Counted from the stretch's first letter, positions 17,909 through 26,507 are shown. The stretch is 64,000 nucleotides of DNA from Sphingobacteriales bacterium (GCA_004295245.1 REAR01000059.1:1-64000); one strand, 5' to 3'. Notes: generated from the letters alone by a model not told the origin. Translations and numbers: made by a program.

Positions 17909-19198
17909 ATGAAAACAATATTAGTTACTGCTTATGCTGTTAACCCTTACAAAGGCTCAGAAGATGGAATGGGTTGGAATTTTATTATGCAGATAGCCCG
18001 CTATCAAAAAGTAATTGCAATAACACGCATTAATAACGGACCACATATTGAAAAGTACAAGGCTGCTAATCCTGAGTATCAAAAGCAATATGATAATATT
18101 CGATTTGTATATTTTGATTGGCCTTATATTTTTCGTTTTTGGAAAAAAGGGCCATTACTTTCTATGATCTATTTCTATGGCTGGCAGTTTACATTGGCTA
18201 TTTGGTTATTGTTTAAACGCTTTCAGTTTGATATAGCTCATAATTTAAATTTTCACAACGATTGGACGCCCTCTTTTTTATGGATGCTGGGAAAACCTTT
18301 TGTATGGGGCCCTATCGGTCATCACCCTCAAATACCAAAGCAGTTTATACAACCTATTTACGGCAATAAAGAATATAAAAAAGACCAGCGCTTATGGAAA
18401 CTGAAAAATGCGTTTTGGAAATTTGACCCCTTCTTAAAAATAACAGCGGCAAGGGCAGCGCATGTGTTGTGTATGAATTCTCAGCCACCCCATAAACTAC
18501 ATTTAAATGAAAACCGCTACTCAATAGTGCCCTCTGTTTCTTCTGAAGACATAATAAGTAATTCAACCGTTAAGCCGGCTGGCTTTACCGTTTTATCTGC
18601 CGGCAGGTTTGTGCCTTTAAAAGGGTTTGATCTTACCATTCGCTCTTTTGCAAAATTCTATCACCAACTAGATGTTACGGCACAGCAAAATAGTAAACTA
18701 ATATTGGTAGGTACAGGTCCTGCATTGCCATTGCTAAAATCAATGGCAGAAGAGGAAAAAATTACAGATGTATTACAGATAATAGAATGGATACCCCGTG
18801 ACCAGTTGAAGATACTTTACGAAACAGCGCATTTGTTTTTATTTCCCTCTCATGAAGGCGCGGGCATGGTGGTGGCCGAAGCAATGAGTTATGGCGTACC
18901 TGTTTTGTGCATTGATAATGCAGGCCCGGGAGAGTTTCAGCACCCTTTATCTGTTTTAAAAGTTCCTTACTTAAGTTATAACGATACCGTAATTGGTCTT
19001 GCAGATAAAATGGCGGCATTGCATGCCAATAAAGATTTATATAACAGGGAAAGAAAATTAGCTTTTGAGCGATTTGATACCTATTTCCGCTGGCAGGTTA
19101 AAGGCGAAGCATTAAAGAGAGTGTATGATGGTGTTGCCAGCAATGAAGTAAGTAATTCTGCCAAAGCAGTATTAACCAACCTGCAAAAAATATCGTAA
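17909..19198 (+). CDS. Glycosyltransferase family 4/1
   Basis: A 429-residue GT-B glycosyltransferase. The N-terminal motif YAVNPYKGSEDGMGWNF resembles those of colanic-acid and related GT4 enzymes. The donor domain starts at VLSAGRFVPLKGFDLTIRSF near residue 225. The E-x7-E motif is in SHEGAGMVVAEAMSYGVP near residue 315. It is part of the tightly packed exopolysaccharide operon (3 bases after the acetyltransferase). Sugar donor unknown. Confidence 0.87.
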   Translation: MKTILVTAYAVNPYKGSEDGMGWNFIMQIARYQKVIAITRINNGPHIEKYKAANPEYQKQYDNIRFVYFDWPYIFRFWKKGPLLSMIYFYGWQFTLAIWLLFKRFQFDIAHNLNFHNDWTPSFLWMLGKPFVWGPIGHHPQIPKQFIQPIYGNKEYKKDQRLWKLKNAFWKFDPFLKITAARAAHVLCMNSQPPHKLHLNENRYSIVPSVSSEDIISNSTVKPAGFTVLSAGRFVPLKGFDLTIRSFAKFYHQLDVTAQQNSKLILVGTGPALPLLKSMAEEEKITDVLQIIEWIPRDQLKILYETAHLFLFPSHEGAGMVVAEAMSYGVPVLCIDNAGPGEFQHPLSVLKVPYLSYNDTVIGLADKMAALHANKDLYNRERKLAFERFDTYFRWQVKGEALKRVYDGVASNEVSNSAKAVLTNLQKIS

Positions 19199-19207
19199 CG
19201 TAAAAAA

Positions 19208-20347
19208 ATGCAAATGAAAAACCAACGAATTGTGGCCGTACACCTGCTAAATGATTTTAGCGGCAGCCCCTTTGTATTTAGTCAGGCATTACAAGCTTTG
19301 CAGCAAAATGGTAGTGATGTGCATTTGTTTACAGCCACACCAAGCGGCAACGGATTTTTAAATAATATAACAGGTATTAAAAAACACACTATTCTATATA
19401 GGTGGAGCAAAATAAAACTGGTAACACTTTTTTTATACCTGTATAGCCAACTCAGTTTATTTATTAAGTTATTAATTTTTACCAAATCAACAGATATCGT
19501 TTACATCAATTCTATACTGCCCTTTGGTGCAGCATGGGCTGGCCGTTGCAAAGGGTGTAAAGTAATTTATCATATACACGAGGTATCTATAAAACCAGCA
19601 CTATTAAAAAAATGGTTGTTATATGTAATTAATAAAACAGCACACCGTTGTATTTATGTATCTAAATATGTGCAGCAGTTTACGCCAGTTCATAAAGAAG
19701 GGGTGGTAATTTACAATGCACTGCCGCAATCTTTTATTGATACTGCTGCAACTACGCAGGGCAATACTGCTAATACATTTACAGTTTTAATGTTATGCTC
19801 TCTAAAAAAATATAAGGGGGTAGATGAATTTGTTGCTGTAGCACGTTTGCTGCCAGCACTTCATTTTGAACTGGTGCTGAATGCCAACCAGCCAGCAGTA
19901 ACAGAATATTTTCATAACCAAATTTTGCCTGCAAATATTACGGTACACGCAGCACAAAGCAATGTGCACCCCTTTTATGCTAAAGCCTCAGTGGTGGTTA
20001 ATCTTTCGTTACCGCACCAATGGGTAGAAACCTTTGGCATGACGGTTTTAGAAGCAATGTATTATCGTAAACCGGTTATTGTGCCACCGGTTGGTGGTGT
20101 ATCAGAACTGGTATTGCACGGGGTAACCGGTTTTTGTGAAGATAGCCGAGATGTAAACAGCATTGTATTACAGCTACAAAAATTATATAAGGATAAAACT
20201 TTGTATGCAGCTATGAGTACTTCGGCATACCAACAGGCTTTGCAGTTTAACACGCAACAATTTAATAAGGCCATAACGCAAACAATTGCACAATGTGCCA
20301 GACCAATAAGCAAACAACTGCCCGTTCAACGGTTAGATGCTGCTTAG
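19208..20347 (+). CDS. Glycosyltransferase family 4/1
   Basis: A 379-residue GT-B enzyme. SGSPFVFSQALQALQQNG near the start fits the acceptor domain. The donor domain contains LCSLKKYKGVDEFVAVARLL and the conserved WVETFGMTVLEAMYYRKP with Glu residues in the nucleotide-sugar site. A second ATG 6 bases downstream is an equally good start. It ends the first block of the exopolysaccharide operon: after it come a structured hairpin element and an inverted repeat pair before the next gene. Confidence 0.87.
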   Translation: MQMKNQRIVAVHLLNDFSGSPFVFSQALQALQQNGSDVHLFTATPSGNGFLNNITGIKKHTILYRWSKIKLVTLFLYLYSQLSLFIKLLIFTKSTDIVYINSILPFGAAWAGRCKGCKVIYHIHEVSIKPALLKKWLLYVINKTAHRCIYVSKYVQQFTPVHKEGVVIYNALPQSFIDTAATTQGNTANTFTVLMLCSLKKYKGVDEFVAVARLLPALHFELVLNANQPAVTEYFHNQILPANITVHAAQSNVHPFYAKASVVVNLSLPHQWVETFGMTVLEAMYYRKPVIVPPVGGVSELVLHGVTGFCEDSRDVNSIVLQLQKLYKDKTLYAAMSTSAYQQALQFNTQQFNKAITQTIAQCARPISKQLPVQRLDAA

Positions 20348-20357
20348 TAAAAATACA

Positions 20358-20433
20358 CCTCATCCCGGGGCGCTGTGCCTTAAAAACACAGCTTATCTCT
20401 TTCCGGGGGGATGGAGATAGGGATGAGGTTTTT
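20358..20433 (+). terminator. Three-way-junction palindrome ending in T residues, probable terminator or repeat
   Basis: The outer stem is CCTCATCCC (20358-20366) with GGGATGAGG (20420-20428). Inside are two hairpins: GCTGTG/CACAGC (20372-20392) and TATCTC/GAGATA (20394-20419). Five T residues follow. It lies 11 bases after the glycosyltransferase stop, so termination is likely. Its elaborate shape also suits an interspersed palindromic element. Confidence 0.6.
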
Positions 20434-20475
20434 AAACAAGAACAACTTTAAAATAGAAGCTCTTTTTTTTGATTA

Positions 20476-20629
20476 GTGTACCAGCAATAGTAATACTATT
20501 CGGCATTGGTTGCGTCGCACACTTCAGCTGCAGTAATGCTATTTTGAAATTTCAGAATAGCACAATTAATGCATAACTGTAGAAGTGTGCGACGCAACCA
20601 ATGCTGCTACCTGTACCACTGCTGGTAAC
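20476..20629. repeat. Interspersed two-box repeat, best-preserved inverted pair
   Basis: Boxes: GTGTACCAGC 20476-20485; GTTGCGTCGCAC 20509-20520; GTGCGACGCAAC 20587-20598; GCTGGTAAC 20621-20629. Spacers are 23 and 22 bases. The centre holds a further stem (TGCTATT, TGAAA with TTTCA, AATAGCA), so almost the whole 154 bases is one palindrome. Confidence 0.92.
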
Positions 20630-20663
20630 AAAAAATGTATTTGAAGAATTTAATATCCGTTTT

Positions 20664-21875
20664 ATGAAAAAGAAAAAAATTGCCATTATTGGTACCGTGG
20701 GTATACCTGCCAAATACGGTGGGTTTGAAACCCTGGCTGAACACCTGGTAAGGCATATGGGTGAGGAGTTTGATATGTATGTGTATTGCACCAAAAAAAA
20801 GTACCGAAAGGAAGAACGGGTTAAAGAATACCTGGGTGCCAAATTAATTTACCTGCCTTTTGATGCCAATGGTATTTGGAGTATTGTGTATGATTGTTTC
20901 TCAATATTGCATGCCATGCTATTTGCAGATGTGCTAATGGTGCTGGGCGTTAGTGGTGGCTTTATGTTGCCATTTGTAAAACGCTTTACCAATAAAAAAA
21001 TAATTGTATCTATTGACGGTATTGAGTGGAAGCGGGATAAATGGAGCCGACCCGCTAAATGGTATTTGTGGTGGGCAGAAAAAACAGCCGTTAAATATTC
21101 TCATGCAGATATTGCAGATAATGAATCGATACAGGATTACACGGCCTTTAGATATAAAACGCTGAGCAATATTATTGAGTATGGCGCCGACCATACCATG
21201 AAAATAAAACCTACCGAAGAACATATTAAAACTTACCCGTTTTTATCCGCACCCTATGCTTTTAAAGTTTGCCGCATTGAGCCAGAAAATAATATTCATG
21301 TGGTATTAAAGGCGTTTACGCAAATTGAAAAAATGCCATTGGTGCTAATTGGTAATTGGAACAACAGTGAGTATGGCAGGCGTATGAAACAAGAGTTTGG
21401 CGGCCACCGCAATATTATTTTATTAGATCCTATTTACGATCAGGGTAAACTGGATATAATACGTGGTAATTGCAAAGTATATGTGCACGGGCACAGTGCA
21501 GGTGGCACCAACCCTTCTTTGGTGGAAGCTATGTATTTACAATTACCTGTAGTGGCGTTTAAGGTGGCGTATAACAAAACCACTACAGAAAAGAAAGCTT
21601 GGTATTTTACCAATGCAGAAGATATCATATCTATTATTAATACTGCCAGCGAAGAAGATTTTGCTGCTAAAGCAACAGCCATGAAAGAAATTGCCAACCG
21701 GCGGTATACCTGGAAAGTGATTGCTGATAAATATGCTTATCTGGTAAGAACCGTATTGGTATCAAAAGATAAAATTAATGTATCATCAAATATTACAGAC
21801 CTGCACGTAAACGATCTTATAGATATGGAAGCCGGCCACCTTGCGTATCCTGCATACTTTTATGAAAAACGATAA
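20664..21875 (+). CDS. DUF1972-type glycosyltransferase (rhamnosyl/GT4-like)
   Basis: A GT-B enzyme of 403 residues. The start MKKKKIAIIGTVGIPAKYG matches the beginning of the DUF1972 family, which includes glycosyltransferases of O-antigen and exopolysaccharide loci. GGFETLAEHLV follows at once, and the donor motif NPSLVEAMYLQLPVVAF lies near residue 290. An upstream in-frame ATG at 20601 falls inside the repeat and would add 21 unrelated residues, so 20664 is chosen. The next gene starts 3 bases after the stop. Confidence 0.88.
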   Translation: MKKKKIAIIGTVGIPAKYGGFETLAEHLVRHMGEEFDMYVYCTKKKYRKEERVKEYLGAKLIYLPFDANGIWSIVYDCFSILHAMLFADVLMVLGVSGGFMLPFVKRFTNKKIIVSIDGIEWKRDKWSRPAKWYLWWAEKTAVKYSHADIADNESIQDYTAFRYKTLSNIIEYGADHTMKIKPTEEHIKTYPFLSAPYAFKVCRIEPENNIHVVLKAFTQIEKMPLVLIGNWNNSEYGRRMKQEFGGHRNIILLDPIYDQGKLDIIRGNCKVYVHGHSAGGTNPSLVEAMYLQLPVVAFKVAYNKTTTEKKAWYFTNAEDIISIINTASEEDFAAKATAMKEIANRRYTWKVIADKYAYLVRTVLVSKDKINVSSNITDLHVNDLIDMEAGHLAYPAYFYEKR

Positions 21876-21878
21876 ACT

Positions 21879-22973
21879 ATGACAAACATTCTTGTACAAA
21901 TACTACTAACTTTTGTTGCTGCTTTAACTTGCAGCCTCATTCTTATACCCATTATTATTAAGCTAAGTATAAAACTAAATCTGGTAGATAAACCCAATGA
22001 ACGAAAAGTACACAAAACACCCATACCCCGGCTGGGTGGGGTAGCCATTTTTTTAAGTGCAGTACTGGCCATTATTTTAAGTAATAGTGGTCTTAAGGCC
22101 ATCAGTAATTGGCCGGTGATGTTTACCAGTGTGGGGGTTTTGTTTATGGTGGGCATTTGGGATGATTTAAAAGATATTAGTGCCAAGCTTAGATTTGCCT
22201 TGCAAATTTGTTGCGCTATTGCTGTAGCATCTACGGGTATCAGGCTAACTTCTTTACATGGTATTTTGGGCATTAATGAATTGAATGTGGTTTGGCAATA
22301 CATTATTACCGTTTTAATAATTGTTGGCGTTACCAACTCTTTTAATCTTATAGATGGAGTGGATGGGCTTGCAGGTGGCCTTGCTTTTATTGGAATTTGT
22401 GTGTTGACAGGCTTATCATACCAATTAAAAGTTTACCCGTTAATGATTGTATTGCTGGCTTTTGCCGGTGCACTTATTGGGTTTTTAAAAAATAATCTCA
22501 ATCCGGCTAAAATTTTTATGGGCGATGGTGGCTCATTGGTTTTAGGTTACCTGTTGAGTACTACAGGTATTTTATTAATAGAGCGTTCAGCTGCTAACCC
22601 TGCATTAATGCATCCTTCAAGAGTAGCCGTTTTAATAACTGCCATTTTAATAATTCCCGTTTTTGATACGGTACGTGTTTTTACATCAAGAATGAAAAGA
22701 GGTATCTCTCCTTTTCAGGCAGATAAAACGCATATTCACCATTTGTTTTTAGTGGCTGGTTTAGACCATCGCAAAACCAGTAGCATGATTCATTTATTTG
22801 AATTGGTTTTGGTGGCTATTGCGTTGTTTATACCGGGCACTACCAGCATATCTATAGCAATTGTTACCATGGTAATGTTATTTCATATTATAACAGTAAT
22901 ACTAAACATAAACCAGCAAATGGAACACTGGCTGGCCTTTGTTAAAAAAATGGAGAAGGAGGGGATTGCATAA
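21879..22973 (+). CDS. Undecaprenyl-phosphate GlcNAc-1-phosphate transferase-like (WecA/MraY family)
   Basis: A 364-residue polyprenyl-phosphate sugar-1-phosphate transferase with about ten membrane helices. It would start the repeat unit by moving a HexNAc-1-phosphate from UDP-sugar to undecaprenyl phosphate. Family motifs are clear: KVHKTPIPRLGGVAIFL, WDDLKDIS, FNLIDGVDGLAGG (catalytic Asp region), IFMGDGGSLVLGYLL and the HIHH motif in DKTHIHHLFL. With no PHPT-type (WcaJ) enzyme in the locus, this is the likely initiating transferase. Confidence 0.92.
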   Translation: MTNILVQILLTFVAALTCSLILIPIIIKLSIKLNLVDKPNERKVHKTPIPRLGGVAIFLSAVLAIILSNSGLKAISNWPVMFTSVGVLFMVGIWDDLKDISAKLRFALQICCAIAVASTGIRLTSLHGILGINELNVVWQYIITVLIIVGVTNSFNLIDGVDGLAGGLAFIGICVLTGLSYQLKVYPLMIVLLAFAGALIGFLKNNLNPAKIFMGDGGSLVLGYLLSTTGILLIERSAANPALMHPSRVAVLITAILIIPVFDTVRVFTSRMKRGISPFQADKTHIHHLFLVAGLDHRKTSSMIHLFELVLVAIALFIPGTTSISIAIVTMVMLFHIITVILNINQQMEHWLAFVKKMEKEGIA

Positions 22974-23050
22974 CAAGGCATTCTCAAAAGAGTTTTTACA
23001 ACCAATACACTAGGTAAAGAAAAGTGGGTTTGCAATAATTTGTGACAGCT

Positions 23051-23509
23051 TTATAATTCTTTTTTCATTACTGCAGCGCTGGATGGACATAAGCCACTAA
23101 ACTCTTTTGTTTGTTGAATGCTTTGCGGCACACTAAATCTATCTGTTAAAATATATCCCTTCTTTTTAAAATATTCGCTGGCTGTGGTTGTAAGCAGGTA
23201 TATGGTTGTAATTTTTTTTGATGCAGCATAACTTTCTAATGCAGTTATCAAATTGCCGGCAATGCCTTTACTACGGTGGTTGTCAGCAGTGGCCATACTG
23301 CGTAACAAACCCACATCATTAAAGCATTCTAAACCTATAACAGCAATGATTGTTGCTGCTTGTTTAACAACAAAAAAGTGAGGCAGGGTTTTTTCTATAT
23401 CTGCCGTTGGCAATTGGTTACTTTGCAGTAAAGCCACCACTGCATTATAATCTGCAGGGGTGGCGGGTATTACAGTTGTTGTCATATCTCGTTTTTCTTT
23501 TAGCAGCAT
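23051..23509 (-). CDS. arsN2: GNAT acetyltransferase, ArsN2-like arsenic resistance protein
   Basis: A 152-residue GNAT-fold protein, or 144 residues if the ATG at 23485 is used. The pattern LRSMATADNHRSKGIAGNL is the acetyl-CoA site. YLLTTTASEYFKKKGY and FSGLCPSSAAVM match the ArsN2 group, which occurs with ars genes and is thought to help detoxify arsenicals. The first ATG overlaps arsM by 10 bases, so the two genes are co-transcribed. The acceptor of the acetyl group is not known from sequence. Confidence 0.78.
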   Translation of the reverse strand: MLLKEKRDMTTTVIPATPADYNAVVALLQSNQLPTADIEKTLPHFFVVKQAATIIAVIGLECFNDVGLLRSMATADNHRSKGIAGNLITALESYAASKKITTIYLLTTTASEYFKKKGYILTDRFSVPQSIQQTKEFSGLCPSSAAVMKKEL

Positions 23510-24351
23510 CCGCTACCAGGTTCACAACAATTGCGGCTGTCTTTTGCCGGCTTTTGTGCAAACACTGTAATGCTGGTTATTTTTGTTTTAGAGGCTTTGT
23601 AAGCGGCAATCTCTTCAGCAGCTAAATATTCAGCCAGTATAGCATCAGGTAGCATTATAGCCTTTTCTTTTTGCAGTGTAATATTGTTAAAGCCAGCTTC
23701 TTCAATAATAGCAAGGTAATCTGTTTTTTGAATGGCACCTGCCACACAGCCTGCATACAATTCAGCTATTTGTTTCCAACGCTCTGGCAACTCGCCTTCT
23801 AATACAATATCAGAAATTGAAAAATGCGCACCTGGTTTTAACACCCTAAAAATTTCACTAAAAACTTTATGCTTGTTTGGCACCAGGTTTAATACACAAT
23901 TGCTTACTACTACATCTGCTACATTAGCAGTTACCGGCATGCTTTCAATATCGCCCTGCCTGAAGAATACATTGTCAAACCCCAGCTTCGCTGCATTTTG
24001 TTTGGCACGTTCAATCATTGCCTCTGTAAAATCAATACCAATTACTTTGCCGGTGGCACCAACAATACTACGTGCAATAAATGCATCGTTACCGGCACCA
24101 CTGCCTAAGTCTATTACCACATTGCCTTCTTTAATTTGGGCAAAGGCAGTAGGCAATCCACAGCCAAGCCCTAAATCGGCATCAGCTATATAGCCTTCCA
24201 GTTGTGTGTAATCATCGGCCATAATTGCATATACATCATTACCACAACCGGTAGCACCGCAGCAAGAGGCCGCATTTTGTTGTTTCGGCTGACTGGCAAT
24301 AGCGCTGTACTTTTCTTTTACCAGTTCTTTAATTTGTGTTTCGTTTTTCAT
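23500..24351 (-). CDS. arsM: Arsenite methyltransferase
   Basis: A 283-residue SAM-dependent enzyme that methylates As(III). The SAM motif I VIDLGSGAGNDAFIA lies near residue 80. Cysteines characteristic of ArsM are present: ASCCGATGCG near residue 28, LGLGCGLP near 60 and YAGCVAGAI near 180. A Cys-rich tail, NCCEPGSGCC, ends the protein and is common in bacterial ArsM. It lies between arsR and arsN2 on the same strand. A copy of the interspersed repeat fills the arsR-arsM gap. Confidence 0.93.
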   Translation of the reverse strand: MKNETQIKELVKEKYSAIASQPKQQNAASCCGATGCGNDVYAIMADDYTQLEGYIADADLGLGCGLPTAFAQIKEGNVVIDLGSGAGNDAFIARSIVGATGKVIGIDFTEAMIERAKQNAAKLGFDNVFFRQGDIESMPVTANVADVVVSNCVLNLVPNKHKVFSEIFRVLKPGAHFSISDIVLEGELPERWKQIAELYAGCVAGAIQKTDYLAIIEEAGFNNITLQKEKAIMLPDAILAEYLAAEEIAAYKASKTKITSITVFAQKPAKDSRNCCEPGSGCC

Positions 24352-24381
24352 GACTATACTTTTAAATGAGAAAATAATTTT

Positions 24382-24440
24382 GTTTCCAGCTTTTCATTTT
24401 CAATGCAGCATCCTTGCGTCGCACACTTCAGCGGCAGTGC
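24382..24440 (+). repeat. Interspersed two-box repeat, half copy between arsR and arsM
   Basis: GTTTCCAGC 24382-24390, 22-base spacer, CTTGCGTCGCAC 24413-24424, then ACTTCAGC. A worn trace (GAACGGATGATTG) follows on the right. Confidence 0.85.
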
Positions 24441-24470
24441 TTTATTGAACGGATGATTGTTTTGCTACAC

Positions 24471-24803
24471 TCAACAGCATTTGGCATTGGCTTCTTTTAG
24501 TTTTGTAAATAAAGAACTGAAATCGTTGTAAAATTTTTCAAAGGCCTTCCAGTTAATGCAATAACAACTGCGGGGCCCATCAATAGTACCATCTATTAAA
24601 CCGGCGGTTTTTAATTCTTTTAAATGCTGGCTTACGGTGCTTTGCGCCAGTGGTAATACGTCTACCAGCTCTCCGCAAATGCATTCGTTTCTTTTAGCCA
24701 GCTGGCTTAAAATGGCAATGCGGGCCGGATGGCTTATTGCTTTGGCAAAGGTGGCCAGGTTTTGTTCTTTAGGGCCAAATGCTTCTTTTTTATGTTGTGC
24801 CAT
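24471..24803 (-). CDS. arsR: ArsR-family arsenic-responsive repressor
   Basis: A 110-residue winged-helix repressor. The metal site ECICG (Cys41, Cys43) sits at the start of the recognition region, followed by [19 protein letters not shown]. More cysteines occur at 80, 82 and the C-terminal pair 109-110, any of which could be third ligands for As(III). The frame continues upstream to a TTG, but the ATG at 24803 ([10 protein letters not shown]) gives the normal family length. It heads arsR-arsM-arsN2. Two ATCG-N8-CGAT sites upstream, one enclosing the -7 box, suggest autoregulation. Confidence 0.93.
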   Translation of the reverse strand: MAQHKKEAFGPKEQNLATFAKAISHPARIAILSQLAKRNECICGELVDVLPLAQSTVSQHLKELKTAGLIDGTIDGPRSCYCINWKAFEKFYNDFSSLFTKLKEANAKCC

Positions 24804-24810
24804 TTGCTTA

Positions 24811-24826
24811 ATCGTTTTTATACGAT
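24811..24826 (-). promoter_or_regulatory. Candidate second ArsR operator in the arsR leader
   Basis: ATCG-N8-CGAT palindrome, 7 bases upstream of the arsR ATG. It shares ATCGNNNNNATACGAT (plus-strand reading) with the site at 24875-24890, whose start is 64 bases further upstream. Confidence 0.5.
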
Positions 24827-24874
24827 GAATATAAGTAAAATAAAAGACGATTTTAGTGTCGCCTGTAATCTTAT

Positions 24875-24911
24875 ATCGCAAATATACGATTTAGTAAAAC
24901 AAATAACCAAA
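24875..24911 (-). promoter_or_regulatory. arsR promoter with operator enclosing the -7 box
   Basis: On the minus strand the sequence reads TTTG (24911-24908), 21 bases, then TATATTTG (24886-24879). These match the Bacteroidota -33 TTTG and -7 TAnnTTTG consensus. The -7 box is exactly the eight-base centre of an ATCG...CGAT palindrome (24875-24890), so a bound repressor would block polymerase. A start near 24872 would give a leader of about 70 bases. Confidence 0.65.
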
Positions 24912-25035
24912 TCTTTTTTTTACTGTAATAAGCTACCTGCAAGTAGCTTAAGTAAGTGTAAAACTTGGTGGCCATTGTTTATTGCGGCCCCTGACGGGGT
25001 GGAGCGCTACTATTACACGTTTCTTGCAGCGTTGC

Positions 25036-25086
25036 AGTTGAAGTGTGCGACGCAACGATGTTGACCTATGTACAAAGGCTGGTAAC
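25036..25086 (-). repeat. Interspersed two-box repeat, half copy
   Basis: GTGCGACGCAAC 25045-25056, 21-base spacer, GCTGGTAAC 25078-25086. It lies between the msrB terminator and the ars promoter. Confidence 0.88.
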
Positions 25087-25120
25087 AAAAAAACAGCCCG
25101 TTGTTATTAACGGGCTGTTT
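25087..25120 (-). terminator. Terminator of msrB
   Basis: A perfect 12-bp stem, AAACAGCCCGTT (25091-25102) with AACGGGCTGTTT, has a six-base loop. On the minus strand it runs into seven T residues. It separates msrB from the ars operon. Confidence 0.85.
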
Positions 25121-25152
25121 CTTCCTCATAAATCTCAATCCTAACGGCTCCT

Positions 25153-25716
25153 CTAATTATTTTTTTTCTCGTTATATTTTTTTTCGGCTTCGGCGGCTTT
25201 TTCAAAATCTAATACTACGCCATTAATACAATAACGTAAGCCGGTTGGGGGCGGCCCATCTTCAAAAACATGCCCTAAATGACCCTTGCAACGACCGCAT
25301 TGTACTTCGGTACGTTCCATACCATGTGTATTATCCGGGGTATAAATAATAGAAGTTTTGCTGATGGGCTGGTAAAAGCTGGGCCAACCGCAACCGCTTT
25401 CAAACTTGGTATCGCTTTTAAAAAGAGCATTGCCACAAGCGGCACAATAGTAGGTTCCTTTTTCTTTAAAGTCTTCAAACTTGCTGGTGCCCGGTCTTTC
25501 AGTACCTTTTTGGCGGGCAATATAATATACTTCAGCTGGCAGTATTTTTTTCCATTCGTCTTCTGTAAGGTTTACGGTATCGGCAGTGTTGCGGTTGTAA
25601 ACCGGGTTTTTATCCATGGTTTTTTCTTTTTTTGCAATGGTTGTTTGAGAGTAACTGCAGTGGCTAAATGCCACAGGCAACAAAAATAAAACAACCAGCT
25701 TAGTAATACTTTTCAT
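25153..25716 (-). CDS. msrB: Peptide-methionine (R)-S-oxide reductase, exported
   Basis: A 187-residue enzyme that reduces methionine-R-sulfoxide in proteins. Two zinc-binding pairs, YYCAACG and QCGRCKGH, frame the fold. GCGWPSF and GHVFEDGP are MsrB signatures, and [11 protein letters not shown] carries the catalytic Cys. An N-terminal hydrophobic segment with VAFSHCS looks like a lipoprotein or Sec signal, so it probably repairs periplasmic proteins. The ATG at 25716 is preferred; the longer frame starts at TTG. Transcribed alone, with a strong terminator downstream. Confidence 0.92.
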   Translation of the reverse strand: MKSITKLVVLFLLPVAFSHCSYSQTTIAKKEKTMDKNPVYNRNTADTVNLTEDEWKKILPAEVYYIARQKGTERPGTSKFEDFKEKGTYYCAACGNALFKSDTKFESGCGWPSFYQPISKTSIIYTPDNTHGMERTEVQCGRCKGHLGHVFEDGPPPTGLRYCINGVVLDFEKAAEAEKKYNEKKNN

Positions 25717-25738
25717 GATCAATATATAATTGTTATAA

Positions 25739-25746
25739 CAAATTTA
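25739..25746 (-). promoter_or_regulatory. Possible msrB -7 box
   Basis: TAAATTTG on the minus strand matches TAnnTTTG and lies 23 bases before the msrB ATG. No clear -33 TTTG is seen at the right distance. Confidence 0.35.
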
Positions 25747-25870
25747 CGGTGTAAAGGTTGTTGCAGATTGTCTGCTCTTTGACAATAAACACCCTTTAAC
25801 AAAGCTAAAACATTGAAAATTATTTAATAAAGAGGGCAAAAATGTTAAAGGTATTTTAATTGGCATCCTT

Positions 25871-25878
25871 TATATTTG
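25871..25878 (+). promoter_or_regulatory. Possible adk -7 box
   Basis: TATATTTG fits TAnnTTTG exactly and ends 27 bases before the adk ATG. The -33 element is weak. Confidence 0.4.
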
Positions 25879-25905
25879 TCTTTCTTCAAAAGGGTAGCAA
25901 GCAAC

Positions 25906-26487
25906 ATGTTTAATTTAATACTTTTTGGCCCTCCCGGAAGTGGTAAGGGCACACAATCAGAAAAGCTGATTAACAAATTTGGCCTAAAGCATTTAAGCAC
26001 CGGCGATTTGTTGCGCAGCGAAATTGCCAACCAAACCAAGTTAGGGCTGGAAGCAAAAAGTTTAATGGATAAGGGCCAGTTGGTACCAGATGCTGTTGTA
26101 GTGGGTATGATCAGCTCTGCCTTAGACAATAACCCCTATGCAAAAGGTTTTTTGTTTGATGGTTTTCCGCGAACCACGGCACAGGCTGAGGCGTTGGATA
26201 ATCTGTTATCTCAGCGGGGTGCTGCCATTAATATTCTTTTGGCTTTAAATGTAACAGAAGAAGAATTGGTAAAACGCCTTTTAAACCGTGGTCTTACCAG
26301 TGGCCGCAGCGATGATACTAATGAGGAAGTGGTAAGAGCCCGGATTGTTGAGTACAACAAAAAAACATCGGCTGTGGCAGATTATTACCGCCAGTTTGAT
26401 AAAGTGGTTATGATTAAAGGAGAAGGAACAGTAGATGAAATTTTTGATGCGCTTTGCCAAGCCATTATGGCCAAACAAACCGCTTAG
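25906..26487 (+). CDS. adk: Adenylate kinase
   Basis: A 193-residue enzyme interconverting ATP + AMP and 2 ADP. The P-loop GPPGSGKGT starts at residue 7. The AMP-binding motif HLSTGDLLRSEI and FDGFPRT follow. The LID region RGLTSGRSDD is short and lacks the zinc cysteines, so this is the short-LID form. The upstream TTG in the same frame lies inside the probable promoter, so the ATG at 25906 is chosen. A strong hairpin terminator follows the gene. Confidence 0.97.
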   Translation: MFNLILFGPPGSGKGTQSEKLINKFGLKHLSTGDLLRSEIANQTKLGLEAKSLMDKGQLVPDAVVVGMISSALDNNPYAKGFLFDGFPRTTAQAEALDNLLSQRGAAINILLALNVTEEELVKRLLNRGLTSGRSDDTNEEVVRARIVEYNKKTSAVADYYRQFDKVVMIKGEGTVDEIFDALCQAIMAKQTA

Positions 26488-26507
26488 TATTTGTTAAAAT
26501 AATAGGT

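Noticed and set aside
24729-25064. Plus-strand frame of 111 residues across the arsR start and its promoter
   Set aside because: It is antisense to arsR and covers the operator and a repeat; composition is not gene-like.
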